Shown: positions 34,581 through 46,839, numbered from the stretch's first letter. The stretch is DNA of 64,000 nt from Delphinus delphis (GCF_949987515.2 NC_082698.1:1009501-1073500), one strand, 5' to 3'. The notes: generated by a model from the letters alone, not told the origin. Numbers and translations are program-made.

Positions 34581-35387
34581 GCGGCGTCTCTGTAAACCTG
34601 GCTCTGGAATGACCAGGTGCCTCCGGCCTGGGGAGATGAGATGGACTGAAGGGATTCCTGACCCCTGTTCCTGTCATGAGTCCTCGCCCTAAAAACATGA
34701 GGGGAATTCCTTAGGGCCATTCTCTCCGTGACAGAGGGCCACTGGGAGCTCTGTGCTTGAGCCTGACTCCACACTAGGGACCCAAAGGCCGGGTGACTGT
34801 CACTGAGGTTGGCCCTAACACAGCCCCTTCCCACCTGCGTGAGGAGCTCCCGTCTGCCCGCGGACGCCTGTGCTGGGCGATCCCCCATCCTGCTCCCACC
34901 GGAAAACAGGGGGGCAGGAGCAAGGGGGAAGAGGGGCCGACGCAGCCGGCGGGGCCGGGCAAGGCTTTCTCCCCAAAGCAGGCGGCCCCCCCAGCCCTCC
35001 TCCTGTGGGCGCACGGGCCCCACCCATCCAGGCCCCGTGCACGACCAGCACCTGGGCCCCAGCGGCCCGGCCGCGGCTCGGCTCCCCCTGAACCCCAGCC
35101 TGCCCTCCTCCACCCCCGTGCTGCCACACTCCTCTGCGACCCCACCCCCTTCGCAGGACTCCTTCCTGGACCCCATCCTCAGCCCTCCTTGGTTCGGGCC
35201 TCCCCCACCCCACTCACCCCTCCCCAGTGCCCGCAGGTCGGGTCCAGGTCCATTCACAGTCCTCCCGGCTCCCTCAAGACCCCTGGCACCCACTTTTCCT
35301 CCTGCGGCCTTCTGGCTGATCCCTGAGGCCCAGCTCACACCCCCCCGGTCCAGGGTGCCTCCTCGTGTCCACACCCCCAAATCCACA
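34581..35387. other. GC-rich intergenic DNA, nothing recognised
   Basis: Overlapping open frames on both strands without domains. No promoter or exon recognised. Confidence 0.5.
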
Positions 35388-35690
35388 TGGTGACGTATAA
35401 CCCCCAACACGACGGTATTTGAGAGGCGCCTCAGGGGTGATTCAGTTTCGATGAGGTCATGAGGGTGAGACACCCACAATAGGGTCAGTGTTATCCCCAG
35501 GGGAGACCAGGCTCTCAGTCATCAGAAGGCGCCACCTATGCACCAGGAGGGGCCCCTCACCCGGCACTGGATCAGCCGGCACCCAGACCCTGCACTTCTG
35601 CCTCCCACTCTGGGAGAAATACGCGTCCGTAGTACTTCGGAACGCAGCCTGAGCTGACCAGGACTTCCCACCCCACCTCTTCCCTACCCC
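35388..35690 (+). mobile_element. MaLR (MST/MLT1-like) LTR relic
   Basis: Follows the MaLR order: gacggtatttgagaggcgcc, gtttcgatgaggtcatgagg, gggtcagtgttatcc, gaaggcgccacctatgcacc, ggcccctcacccggcactgg. Diverged; subfamily not assigned. Confidence 0.7.
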
Positions 35691-36864
35691 ACCCGCATCC
35701 CCCATCCCCATCGCCCATCCCACCCCCATCCCCACCTGCACCCCCAGGAGGGGTGGGTCCATTTGCTCAGGCCTCAACCTCAGTTTCCTGAAGAATGAGG
35801 ATTCTGACCGCCACCCCAGCTTCGGGCTGCCCGGGCTGCACCCCCAGGCTTGGGGCCCCTGGGGAAGGAAGGCACACCCCGTTGCTCTGCCTCCCTCTAT
35901 GCCCAGCAGGGTCAAGGGCGCTGGCCGCCCAGCCCCAGGCCTCTGATCTCCGAGGTGAAAGGCAACCCTGGCGTCAGGCGGAGCTAAAAATAAATCAGCC
36001 AGCACTGCCAGGACGCTCCGAGGGCGGGGCAGGAAGGGAGGCCCTGGTAACTGTGTAACTGACGGGACGCAGGCCCAGCAAGGCCGCACCGGAGCGTCCG
36101 CTGACGTGCCTCCAGCCCGAAAAGGTGGGCGAGGGGCTGTGGGCAGCCCACCCCAGCCCCGGCCCCTGCCTTCCACTGGGTACTGATGGGCTTCAGGCCG
36201 GAAGCTTCCTTGGGGCTCTAGGGGTGCGGGAAGAGCACAAGCTACTTAGCTTTTCCCCAGCAGACGAAGGCCACCCTCAGGCCGGGGACGGGGCCCCCAT
36301 CGGCCAGCAGGATGGCCGTGCCCCACCTGGTTTCCGTCTCCTCCACCTTCATCCCTTACCGCGGCCTGACGATGGCCGGGGCAGAGGCCCGCTCCCTTCT
36401 CTGCAGGAGGCTCTGGGTGCCGGCGGCCCCAGCCTCAGACCACTGACAGCTCCTGTGCAGCGTCCAGGAGGGTGGAGATGCCCGCTGGACACGCCCCGGG
36501 CCCAAGGCAGGAAGGGGGCGGGTGGGAGCCCCAGGACAGGGAGAGGCTGGGCAGGGGAGTCAGGCAGAGCTTCCTGGGTGGCCGGAGGCCAGGAATGCAG
36601 GGAAGGATCTGGTAATGCCCAGAGGAGTCACGCAGGGAGAAATACGCGGAGGACCCACGGGGGTGGGAGACGGCAGGGGATTTTGCTTTGCTTTTCTGCT
36701 TTTCTTTATTTTACTAATGTTCTACCCCGAACAGGGATTATTTTATAATCAGAGAAAAAAACTTGGAGAAAAGGGAAGGTACCACCCTGGTTCCTGGTAC
36801 AGCAAGGGGGCCACACCACCGGTGGCAGGGCCTTTAAACCCTGCAGACAGGGCTCGGGGACCAA
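35691..36864. other. Intergenic DNA with a short C-rich repeat
   Basis: Carries a cccatccccatc-type simple repeat at about 35690-35745. The AT-rich patch at 36680-36780 has no family I recognise. No gene. Confidence 0.5.
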
Positions 36865-36957
36865 GTGGGATGCCCCAGCCCCAGTGTCCCCAGCTGTGAG
36901 ATGGGGGCACCGTGGCAACTTGCAGGCCCACGGTGAGGGCCCCGTAAATGTTTGCTC
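36865..36957 (+). mobile_element. MIR SINE relic
   Basis: cagtgtccccagctgtgaga followed by tgggggcaccgtggcaac and ending gccccgtaaatgttt matches the MIR core and 3' end in order, with heavy divergence. Confidence 0.55.
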
Positions 36958-37334
36958 TGCCCCTCACCGCCCCCACCCCCACCCCCAAGAGCAGCCTAGC
37001 AGGTGGCATGTGGGGATCCCATACTGGGTGCTTTATGGCGAGTGGAGACCAGAGGCGCAGCGGGGAGGGGGGATCGGGGACTGAGGGGCCGCAGAAGCTG
37101 GTCATCCTGGGGCCAAGAGCCCCACCCACGACCCGTGCCGCACAGCACCTGGCCCACCTGGAAGCCCAGGCCTCCCTGGGGTCCAGGCCCATGTCTAGAA
37201 TCACACTGCCTGGTATAGGCAGGTCGCACACCCCATGGAGTTCTGAGAGCTGAAGAAGACGTCGACCTCCCTGGTGGGCGGCAGGGTGAGCAGGGGCTGC
37301 CCCCGCGGAGGACAAGTCCCGAACCCCTTCAGCA

Positions 37335-37440
37335 TCACCTGGCCTGACAGTGCGGTCTCGGGGCCTTGGTTCCCCATCTGAACGACGGGACAGCGGTGGT
37401 CCTCCCAGCCCCAGGCTTCCATGGAGACTAAAAGAGTGGT
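37335..37440 (+). mobile_element. MIR SINE relic
   Basis: ggccttggttccccatctga followed by acgacgggacagcggtggtc and ccatggagactaaaagag matches the MIR core (cagtttcctcatctgtaaaatggg...) in order. Old and diverged. Confidence 0.55.
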
Positions 37441-38779
37441 GCTGGTGTGGGAGACTAGGGGGACCTGCGAGGCTTCATGCCCTCTGGCCAGCTGCTCAGC
37501 AGCTCCTCCATCTGGGGGCTTCCCTTCTATCCCAGGGGAAGCCCCCAGCCCCCAGCCCCGCCTCCACTGCCTCCTTGGGCCGCCACCCGATCAGTGCCCC
37601 TCTACCCAATGGCCCCTTCTAGATGGACACTGCAAGCCCAAAAGTAAGCCGTCACCCCAGGGTTCGGGGGGAGCCAGGCCACCACGGGCTGTGTCCTGTG
37701 TCCCTCCACCTTCCTTCTCCTTGCTGTGGGTTCAGCCTGGAAGCGGCCATGCTAAGGAGACCCCAGACTCCAGACCTGGGACCCCACGCGGGCCCTGTCC
37801 CCGCAGCACGTGCCTCCGTGGACGCTCTGGCTTCTGAAGACCGTGGATTGGGGGTCGGGGGCTCGGGCCTCCGGGGCGGAGGGGCCTGGCCGAAATGGGC
37901 CACCTGGCTGGAGGACCTCGAACGGGCAGTGAGAGGAAGATAATCTCCCCCCGCCGCAGCTGGGAGGGGATGCGAGACCCCATCCCCTGGAGGAACGGGG
38001 CTGGGCTGGGCGGGGGGAGGGTGACGGAAAGCCAGCCATGTGCCCTGCACACTTGTCGCCTTCCACCCTGCTGTCCTCCACCAGCCAGCCTGCTCCACAG
38101 CAAAGGTGAGGACAGCTGGCCAAGGGGCGGGGGGTGGGCCGCCAGCCCCATGGGGAGCAGGGTCGTGTGACCGGGTGGGCGAGTGGTTGCTGGGTGCCTG
38201 CAGGGACCTGTGGGGCTGGAGGCTGGAGTGCCACGTGGGGCGGGGCGAGGCGAGGGCTCCCCACGGGGCCCACCCCGGTCCCCTGGAAGGCTAAGGGGTC
38301 AGAACCCTCCCCACAGGGACACGAGGGAGGCCCGGCCGGCTCTGTTCTCGGAGCAGACGAGCTCCCATAGGGAGACCCATGGGAAGCTGGGACCCAGAGT
38401 CAGGAGGGCCCTGGACAGCTCCCTCAGCTCCGCTGACAGCCCAGCCTCCCCACCCTTCCCCTCCTGAGCACACCAACCCCTCCTGCCTGGGGCGTGCTTG
38501 TGGGGTCCCTCTGTTGAGAGGGCCCCGCCCCGGCCCCTTCCAGAATGGCAGGGGCCTTCCTGCTCCACTGAGCTTTCCCCCCCCGCCCCCCCCAAGGTGC
38601 CCACTCCCCTGGAGGCCCACTCCCTTCCTACAGGCACTGTGCCCAGCCTCTGGGGGGGCGCCGGTGTGGAGAAGGAGCTGAGGGCCGGCCGTCACCGTGG
38701 CATCCCGGGTATCAGCAGGAGCCAGCCATCAGCCCAGGTCTGGGGCGCCAGCTCTTGGTGAGGGTCCTACCTCCTGGGT
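37441..38779. other. GC-rich intergenic DNA, nothing recognised
   Basis: No exon, repeat family or RNA gene identified. Open frames follow base composition. Confidence 0.5.
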
Positions 38780-38935
38780 CCGGAGAAGAATGCCGGTCAC
38801 GCAGGAGGGCGTGGTGAGATGCAATGACATCAAACTGGCAAGAAAACATGATCAATTTGCTGCTTAAAGAAACAGTCACAAAGACTGAAGAGAAAAAAAG
38901 GCTGCCTTCCCTTTCAATTAGAACTGCTGTCTGCC
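38780..38935. promoter_or_regulatory. Candidate conserved non-coding element
   Basis: A sharply bounded AT-richer patch in GC-rich spacer. It contains gatgcaatgacatcaaactg, gatcaatttgctgcttaaag and ttccctttcaattagaactg. It does not match a repeat I know and has no usable open frame. The call is an inference pending cross-species alignment. Confidence 0.22.
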
Positions 38936-41900
38936 CCAGGGGACAGCGCACCCCAGCTGGCGGGGGCGTATAAGGCCCTGGGACAGGAATGGCCAGGGCT
39001 CGGCTCCCCTTTAGCCCCTCTGGCCTAGCCGCCCTCCTGAAGGCTTCGGTGCGGGCAGCCCCATCCTGGGTGCCCTTCGTGTCTGAGCAGTGGGTGGCTG
39101 GAGGGGAGCCTTGGGGCCATGGCACGGAGAGGCCCCCAGCCCAGGGCAGGAGCACAGTGGTCAAGGGACCGGGGAGCCCGCAGGCCTGAGGGTCCTATCA
39201 GGGCCGGGCCCAGCTGGACCATAGAGGGCGCTGGCCTGGGACGGCCCAGGGGCGACTCCAGGGCAAGGGACTGCCTGTGTCTCCTGCAGAGGCGGTCCCC
39301 CGTCTGTCTGTGGCGCTCCAAAGCCCCATGTGCTGGTGGCCATCCTCACACTTGACCTTGGGGCTGGTCCTGCTGTGCTGGCCTGCAGGGAGGGGCTGGG
39401 AGAGCCGGGCTGGGAGAGCCGCGCTGGTAGTCAGGAGTGAGCGTGCCCAGGCCAGGCTGCCATCTCGGGGGACCAGGGTCCCCATCACTCCAAGACATGC
39501 GTTTCTCCACGGAGCAGTGCCTGGCTTACAGAGAGCGCCCTGTCTCTCTCTGTGTGGTCAGCACTTCCTCCTCAAGGGAGCCGTCTAGGACCAAGGCCGC
39601 CGAGCGGGGCTTGAGGTGGGGAACAGCTCTGGGCGACCACGGGCACAGAGGGTCTGGACGGCCCCTCTGGCCTGCACACGGAGGCCAGGCCGCCCTGCCC
39701 CAAGTCGGGGCCTTGGCTCTGCTGGACCCTCAGGGCAGGGGCAGGAAGGGGGCTCCCTGGGTAGGGGAGGGCAGGCGAAGGATAGCACCCCCTCTGCCCT
39801 CCTGGACTCATGCAAGGTTTCCCCTCCCTCCTCTGGGGGGGTCTCAGGGTGGGAGGGCCTGGACCAGAACAGCTCCTCCTAGGGGGTTTATTCTGGTAAG
39901 ATTTTGTTTGAGAAAAGGGCTCTGATGCTTCAAATGTTTGAAAACCACCGTCTTCCCGCTGCCCGTACCCAAGAGTCAGGCCCAGAACCCCAGGCCCCAC
40001 GGGGAGGGGAGTCCCGCCCCCTCCCATCCTGGAGAGGACCTCCGGCCTGGCCAGGAGCAGGTCCTGCTGGGTGCGGGACACCACGAATGTTCTAGTAAAC
40101 CCAGGAACAGGCAGAGGCACCACCGTCCCCTCTGGGATGTCCCTCGGCTCTCAAGGAGCCGACAAGGAAACCAGGGAGCTGAGGTTTCACAGGGAGAAAC
40201 GAGAACAAAACTCTCCACCTGCTGAGACGTCGTCCTGCCTGGGAAGGCCGTGCCAGCCAGAGAGCCCTGAGGGGGGCCGGGCAAGGGGCACCGCAAGGAC
40301 CCGTCCTCAAAGCCGCCACTGCCCACGCGGTAAGCGCTTCCCCGGGGTCCTCGTGCACCGCAGATGCGCCCGAGCCCCGATGACTTCCTCGCGGACCTTT
40401 GTTCTCTTACATTTAAACCAAGAGCAGAACTCGTTTTCTTTATCTTTCTTTTTGCTTTTTGGTCTTCAGAGTGACAAAAAGGGGTACGGAACGCGCTCTT
40501 ACAAAGCACAGGCGAGGTTTTCATCCTTGTTACGTTGAAGTCTCACTGCAGAGTGGCAGCCCCAGCACCTCCGCACGGGACGGGGGACAGGGTGGCCCTG
40601 GGGCTGGCGAGGGGAGCCCGGCGACACCCACGCTCTGGACGAACACGGAGGGGGGCGGGGGTGGGGGGGCGGCCGGTTGTCGAGCGCACAGAGACCCCGT
40701 GCGCCCGGGGCTGGGTTGTCCCGAAGCCAGCGGGGAGGTGATGCGGCCCTGCTCCCCTGGGCGCCCTGAGCCCGGAGGCCACCCCTGCTGCTGGGCTCTG
40801 GCCCTTCACAAACCAGAAAAGCTAAAGTCTGCGTCGGGGGAATAAACACATTTGGCCCAGAGGAGTCGCAGCGCTCCGGCGGTCTGTCCTCGCGGCCAGA
40901 TGCACCCGCTGCCCCCGGAGGCCTCGAACCAGGCTGAGCCCGCGGGCCGGGGCTCCGCCTGCAGCCGGCCAGAAGGCTTGCAGGGTCCTGGGACGGAGCG
41001 GGGATGCGGAGGACACCCCTGAAGTCAGGAGCTGCAGGGAACAGCCATGCCCTCATTGTCTGCGACCTGGGGGGAAGCAGAAAGGGACACAGGTTACCTC
41101 AGGGTCCAGTGCCGGGGGCAGGCCTCTCGGAGTCCAAGCACCAGGCCAGGGCGCCCACCCAGCTCTCCTGAGTCTCTCCCTCAGCTTCACCCAGCCCTCA
41201 CCATCTCAGGAGTCCCGCCCCCTTTGGTGCCCCTGCCCCTCTCCTAGGGCAGGTGTCTGACCCCTGCATCCCCCCATGCCCACCCTACCTACCAGGGGCC
41301 CTGAACTGCCCGGGGAAGGTGCAGGATCCTCAGTGGCCCAGGGACCCAGACCACAGGCTTGTCCTGCAGCCCTGCAGCCTTGGGCCCAGCACACAAGGGC
41401 TGAAGACGGGCCAACGGTTCCGGGTCCTGCCAGCCGGGAGTGGCTCGGGGTTTGGGGGGCTGATGGCTGTGCACGTGCCCCAGGCTCAAGGCTCAGAAGG
41501 CCCCAGTATGAGGAGTGATTGACACCCCTGGAGCCCCGCCCCCAGCTGGGAGCCCCACCCCACCACCAGATGCACCCTCCTGGCTTAAAGAGACCCCCTT
41601 GGGGTCAGGGGTGGGTGGGGGTGGGGCAGAGGGCAGACCCCGGACAAGAAAATCCTCTCCCAGGTTGGTGGGGAGCCCAGGCTTTAGCCCTGCTTCCTGA
41701 CTTGTCCCCACCTCCCATCTGACCACAAGGTGGTCATCCTCGACCAGGGACAGCAGACATCTCAGCCCTGCGTCTCAGGGCCAACCCCTCTCTAAAGAAA
41801 GCAGTGGGCTCTCAGGGAGGGGAGCCCCCCTCAAGTCCCCCAAAACAGGGGGAAAGTGTTCCCCACACTGCAGCTCTGCCGGTCACAGGAGGCTCTGGGA

Positions 41901-42059
41901 AGGAGAGAGCCTGGAAGGAGGGGGAGGGAGAGGCCAGGAGCCTAGAGTCCAGTGAGAACAGGCGCAGCACAGGGGCTGCCGGCCACAAAGCCGGCTGCTG
42001 CCCCCCCAGGAGGGGAGTTGTACCCGCACCGGTGGCAGCGCTCCTGCACAGGAGGAGGG
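38936..42059. other. GC-rich intergenic DNA, no gene recognised
   Basis: The stretch 40300-41050 is somewhat CpG-rich but lacks a recognisable first exon. No repeat was assigned. Several open frames overlap on opposite strands and show no domain. Confidence 0.5.
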
Positions 42060-42420
42060 AGAGATGCTAGCCGGAGCCTGGCCCAGCCCCGAGAGTGGGC
42101 GTCTGCTTTTATAGTCTTGGAAGCCGTGAGCTGCTATGACAAGACCCCGAATGCCCTGAGACTGCCACGCCAGCCACGTGAAGGGCCCGGGTGTGTGTGC
42201 GTGCGTGCGTGCGTGCGTGCATGCGTATGCAAAGGGAGGTGCCGGCCACCCCGGCCGAGGCCTCGGGCAGGCGAGGCCACTCCAGCCCGGCCGACGCCAC
42301 TGGCCGGGAGCGCACACAGCCGTGAGAAATGACCAAGCAGAGGTGTCTGAAGTCACTGTGTTTTGGGGAAGTTCGTTCACAGAGTGATCATAAACTGAAA
42401 CAAACACCCTACGTGTCTGA
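42060..42420 (+). mobile_element. MaLR-like LTR relic with a simple repeat inside
   Basis: gagctgctatgacaagaccc, aatgccctgagactgccacg, gcccggccgacgccac and gtcactgtgttttggggaag appear in the order of a common old mammalian LTR and end in aaactgaaacaaaca. A GTGC repeat (42186-42232) has expanded within it. Subfamily uncertain. Confidence 0.6.
42186..42232. repeat. GTGC/GT microsatellite
   Basis: gtgtgtgtgcgtgcgtgcgt continues to gcatgcgtatgc: about 45 bp of alternating purine and pyrimidine, a sequence type that favours Z-DNA. Confidence 0.93.
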
Positions 42421-42594
42421 AGGCACTGAGAGGTTTCGATTTCTCTCAGAGACCTGGGAACTAATAACTGATTATATATAAACGACCCCAAATGAGGCAA
42501 ATTCAACTCTGCAGAGAACAGATCTGAAGAAAAACAAAATATATTCATAAGTATCTACATGGATAAGCTACAATTTTTTTTAGATTTCTTTTTT

Positions 42595-42789
42595 TGCTGT
42601 ACACGGGCCTCTCACTGCTGTGGCCTCTCCCGTTGCGGAGCACAGGCTCCGGACGCGCAGGCTCAGCGGCCATGGCTCACGGGCCCAGCCGCTCCGCGGC
42701 ATGTGGGATCTTCCCAGACCGGGGCACGAACCCGTGTCCCCTGCATCGGCAGGCGGACTCTCAACCACTGCGCCACCAGGGAAGCCCCC
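42595..42789 (-). mobile_element. CHR-2-type SINE, nested in the tail of another SINE
   Basis: On the minus strand it starts gggcttccctggtggcgcag and includes gggttcgtgccccggtctgg and catgccgcggagcggctggg. A 14-bp duplication, tagatttctttttt, lies at 42581-42594 and 42790-42803. It falls in the 3' tail of the neighbouring reverse SINE (42790-42977), so this copy is younger. Many CpG sites are intact, which also points to a recent insertion. Confidence 0.95.
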
Positions 42790-42977
42790 TAGATTTCTTT
42801 TTTGATGTCGACCATTTTTAAAGTCTTTATTGAATTTGTTACAATAGTGCTTCTTTTTTTTATGTTTTGGTTTTTTTTTCTGGCCACGTGGCACGTGGGA
42901 TCTTAGCTCCCCGACCACGGATCGAACCTGCATTGGAAGGCGAAGTCTTAACCACTGGACCACCAGGGAAGCCCCTA
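42790..42977 (-). mobile_element. CHR-family SINE with extended tail, reverse orientation
   Basis: Plus strand shows the reverse head aaccactggaccaccaggga, the block gatcttagctccccgaccac, and a tail of tttttgatgtcgaccattttt and aaagtctttattgaatttgt type. The tail is cut by the CHR-2 SINE at 42595-42789, so the element originally extended to about 42575. Confidence 0.85.
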
Positions 42978-43325
42978 AGCTGCAGTTTTTAATATCAACA
43001 CAATCCTGATTTAGCCAGAAATCGTGTTTGTGTGTTTGTGTGGCAGGAAAAGGGGGTGTTATGAGGTTGCAAAATCTTCCTTTTCCACAGGAAAAAAAGT
43101 CCATAAAGAAGGCTTCGGCTGAGAAATCATGAAAGAAGAAACAGCAAGATAAGGGTAGGAATGTGCAGAGAAATCCTTTCATTACACGTTTCATGTTACT
43201 AGTGGGCTTTCAAAGCATAAGCATATGTAACGTTGCTACAAATAAAAACTCAATTGAAAGATATCGTGTTCAGGAACATCTTACTGTAATGTGAAATAGG
43301 AACCAAAGCCTTTTTCCACTTATTT
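42978..43325. other. AT-rich spacer between SINEs
   Basis: About 350 bp of AT-rich sequence (for example gtgtttgtgtgtttgtgtgg and cttactgtaatgtgaaatag) with no gene. Probably old repeat DNA, family not recognised. Confidence 0.4.
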
Positions 43326-43532
43326 ATTTATTTTTTTTTGTGGTACGCGGGCCTCTCACCGCTGTGGCCTCTCCCGTTGCGGAGCACAGGCTCCGGACGC
43401 GCAGGCTCAGCGGCCATGGCTCACGGGCCCAGCCGCTCCGCGGCATGTGGGATCTTCCCGGAGCGGGGCACGAACCCGTGTCCCCTGCATCGGCAGGCGG
43501 ACTCTCAACCACTGCGCCACCAGGGAAGCCCA
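43326..43532 (-). mobile_element. CHR-2-type SINE, young copy
   Basis: Minus-strand head gggcttccctggtggcgcag, box B region gggttcgtgccccgctccgg and the catgccgcggagcggctggg block. A perfect 12-bp duplication, ttccacttattt, flanks it at 43314-43325 and 43533-43544. It differs from the copy at 42595-42789 by only a few bases and lies in the same orientation. Confidence 0.96.
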
Positions 43533-46484
43533 TTCCACTTATTTTTAAAATATAGAATCCAGGAGCTGCATCTGCACAGAGAAATGCAAACGCTTTCCAC
43601 CATCCCCGAGGCTGCCTGTGGGCCCTGAGCCCTGCATCGGCGGAGGGGCTGGCGAAGCCTCAGTGCAGGGGTCCTCTTCCGTCACTGTTGCTGCCCAGGT
43701 CTGAAAGCGGTGACCCCGCGGCCCAGCGGCCCGGCTGGCAGGTGGGGGAGGGGAGCCGCCGCCCTGCTCCTTATCCAAAGCGCCCAGGATTCCAATGACC
43801 AGGAAAGAAACACCAGTGGTGACCACAGCAAGCTGGACCGCACACTCGCCCCGGCGCAGCCGGTGATCGGGCTCTGACCTGTCATCCTCCTCCCCCAAGC
43901 CTCCAAGGAAAGCTCCCGGCCAGGAGCCCGACTTGGGGTGTGCAGGAGGGACCCCTCTCTGGCCACCCTCCCCCCCGCCCCATGCTTCCCCATCGCCTCG
44001 GAGCTCGGTCACGGCCCCCAGGCCGGTCCGAAGGAGCAGCTCAGCATCAGATGGAGAGGGCTGGGGGCTCCAGACCCATCTCCAGAGGGATGCAAGGCAT
44101 GTGGCCCGGGCAGGACCCTGAGCAAACACGGGAAAGACCTCTAAGTCCTGAGTGTAGCGCTAAGGCCCCGCTAAGGAGACTCGTCCACCCAGGGCAGCGG
44201 GTCCCAGTCTCAGGGCACCCCTGAGAGCAGGAGCTTCTGGGCATGACGCCCACTAAGCCACACCCGGACCCGGGGCCCAGAGCCCTCCGCAACCCAGGAC
44301 CAGATCCCGGACCCGGGGCCCAGTACCCACAGCCGGGTCTGTCTTGCCCATCAGTCCCTGAGACAGGCTGCCCCCCTCCGGGAGCACCCTGGGCTGGGCA
44401 GACGGTCGGCTCCAGGAAAGGCTCCGCAGTGTCTGCCAGCAGCACGTTTCCGGGGACACTGCCCTTGGCAAAGAAGAAGACGGAAACCAGAAAACAAAAT
44501 CCTGGACCTTGCTCTCGAATTCCCAACCGCCTCCGGCCCAAACTCTCTGAGCCGCCAAATACCCTCTCCAAATGCCAGTCCTGGGGACAAGCCCTCCCTG
44601 ATGCTGGTAGTCTCCTCTCTGCAGGTGCCCCAGGACAGGGCGGACACCAGGCAGCGTCCTCACTGCCTGTGGTGGCTGCCGGGCCCTCCCACCCCCCGAG
44701 TCACCAGGAGAGGCAAGGAGGGGCGGTGAGGGGCACGGAGAGGACGCGGACGTAGGACAGCAGCGATGACCAAAGCCCTGGTGGTCAGGCAGGAGAAACT
44801 CCGATGCAGAGGCCCCAGGGGGATGGGTCTTGACTCCGTGGCTGTCCCACCTCCCTGCCTGGGGCAGCCAGCGGGTGGCTCTCGGAAGCCCTCAGGCTGG
44901 CCCGGGCCTCTGTGAGGACAGCAGGGGTTCTCATAACTCTGGGGACAAACCCGGACTTTCTCTGTACTTTCTTCTTGACTGATCAGCCAGGGAAATGCCC
45001 CTGAGACTAAGACAGGCCCTCTGCCTGGGACACACCGGCCCCTCTTTAATAATGGGACGTTCCCTCTGGGAGGGGTGGTCCCTGTCCCTTCAGCGCAACA
45101 GCCTGAGCTGACCCCAGAGCGCCCCAGCCCTGCTGTCCCCCACCCCACTTAGAAACTATGGGAAGGGCACAGATCACGGCAAAAGGCTGCCGCTGGTGGT
45201 CCTGTAGAGAGAAGCTCATTTTTCTTCCCAGCAGGAAGACACCCACTGGCTAGGAACCAACTCCACTGCCCAGCAAGGCTTGCTCACCCCTTCCCCCCAG
45301 TTCCTCCCTCCCCAAGAATCGCCCCAGTGCCCTCAGCGCAGTCCTGGCCCGGAGGCCCCTCCAGCCCTCACATCCCCGGAGGTGGCACTCCCTCTAGCCT
45401 GCGTCCTGGAAGGGCCCCCCGACGCCCCAGTGTCCCCTGCCTCCCGTGGCCAGCACCCCAGGGATCAGGTCCGCCCCAGCCCTGACCGGAAGGGGCAGGC
45501 CACGCGGTCCCACAGCTGCCCGGGGGCCCAGGCGTCCGAGGGGGGAGCCACGATGCCGGAGGCCCCTCGAACTGGGAGGCGAACGCCACTTGCACCGAAC
45601 GTGGCTCCCCCCGGCGGACCCCACCGCTTCCTGCCTGCCGGGAGCAGGTTAACCGGGAAGCTTCCAGGCACCAGGGCACCCAGCGGGAGGGCGCCTCCGG
45701 CACGGGGCCACGCCGATGCACCTCATGAGCAACACATGAGCCGGGTCTCCCCGTGAGGGCGCCGTGGGGCAGAGGCCACACCACCCTGGGCTCCCAGCAG
45801 TACATCCCAACCTGGGGTCTCCAGCCTGGAAAGCGGCCCCCAGCCCATTCCCCACACAGGACGGTCAGACCCCCCGGGCTCAGCTCCCTCATGGGGCTAA
45901 GCTGCCTGCAGACCGGGGGCCTGTTGAGAAGATGGGGGGATGGGGGGCTCCCCTCCCTCCACGACAGGGCCTGGGTTGCGGGATGATGACCAGGCCGGCT
46001 GAGCACAGCACAAGACCAGACGGACAAGGCCTGTTCCCCAAACCACAGCCTTCCGAAATGCGGTGACATCAGCGTCTCATGAGAAAGAAACAAAGCAGCC
46101 ACCGCTGGAAGTGGGAACCGTGGAGCCTCAAGAAGAAGGAAGCAAAGGGAGGCAGCTGCGGCCCGGCATCGCCGACGCCACCTGGGGAGGCGGCCCACGG
46201 CAGCCCTGCAGGCGCACGACCTTCCACAGGCCACGCACGCCGGGCCATCCAGCGTGGCTCAGGAAAACCGCTCCCTCAACCCAGCGGAGCCCAGCAAGGC
46301 GCTGGCCATGGCCCCGAACACCCAGCTCCCCAGTCACCCGCCTGGTCCCGCGGCCCCTTCAGCCACACCCAGACTGCACCAGGTCTGGTGAGACCCTGGC
46401 CCAGACACAGGGAGGGGAAGGGGACAGTTCCCAGGAACGCCAGATCCTCCGGGATGGAGCGCTGGAGAGCTGTTGTTGACGTCG
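43533..46484. other. GC-rich intergenic DNA, no gene recognised
   Basis: No exon or repeat family identified. An ATTAAA on the minus strand near 45043-45048 is isolated and has no gene attached. Open frames on both strands are compositional. Confidence 0.5.
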
Positions 46485-46561
46485 TTTCCCCAGGATACAC
46501 AGGGGTTGACACGTGGCCCACATTTCCCCAGGATACACGTGGAGGGGACACGTGGCCCACC
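46485..46561. repeat. Two-copy direct repeat of about 38 bp
   Basis: tttccccaggatacac followed by a variable centre and acacgtggcccac occurs twice, at 46485-46522 and 46523-46561. Both copies contain a CACGTG E-box palindrome or its near match. The duplication is short and imperfect. Confidence 0.85.
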
Positions 46562-46839
46562 TCCTGTTCCAGAGGCCCAGGCAGCCCCTCCTTCCAGCCA
46601 GCACCGCCCCCTCCATCCAGATCTGCTGTGTACACCGGGTGTGGACACCTCCAGCTCAGGGTTCTTAACCCAGAGGCATGATGGGGCAGATGCCAACCCG
46701 CCCGGAGCCAGGCCATCCTCCCAGGCCCCTTCCTCCACAGCTGGGGAGCATCTCCCCTCGCCCGAGGTGCTGAGGGCGGGGGGGCAGGCACGCGTCAGGC
46801 ATCCGGCTCTGCCTCTCCAGGGCCAGGGGCTGCCGGATG

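Noticed and set aside
34424..35479. 351-codon open frame, minus strand
   Set aside because: Crosses an L1 relic and the start of a MaLR relic; no recognisable protein family.
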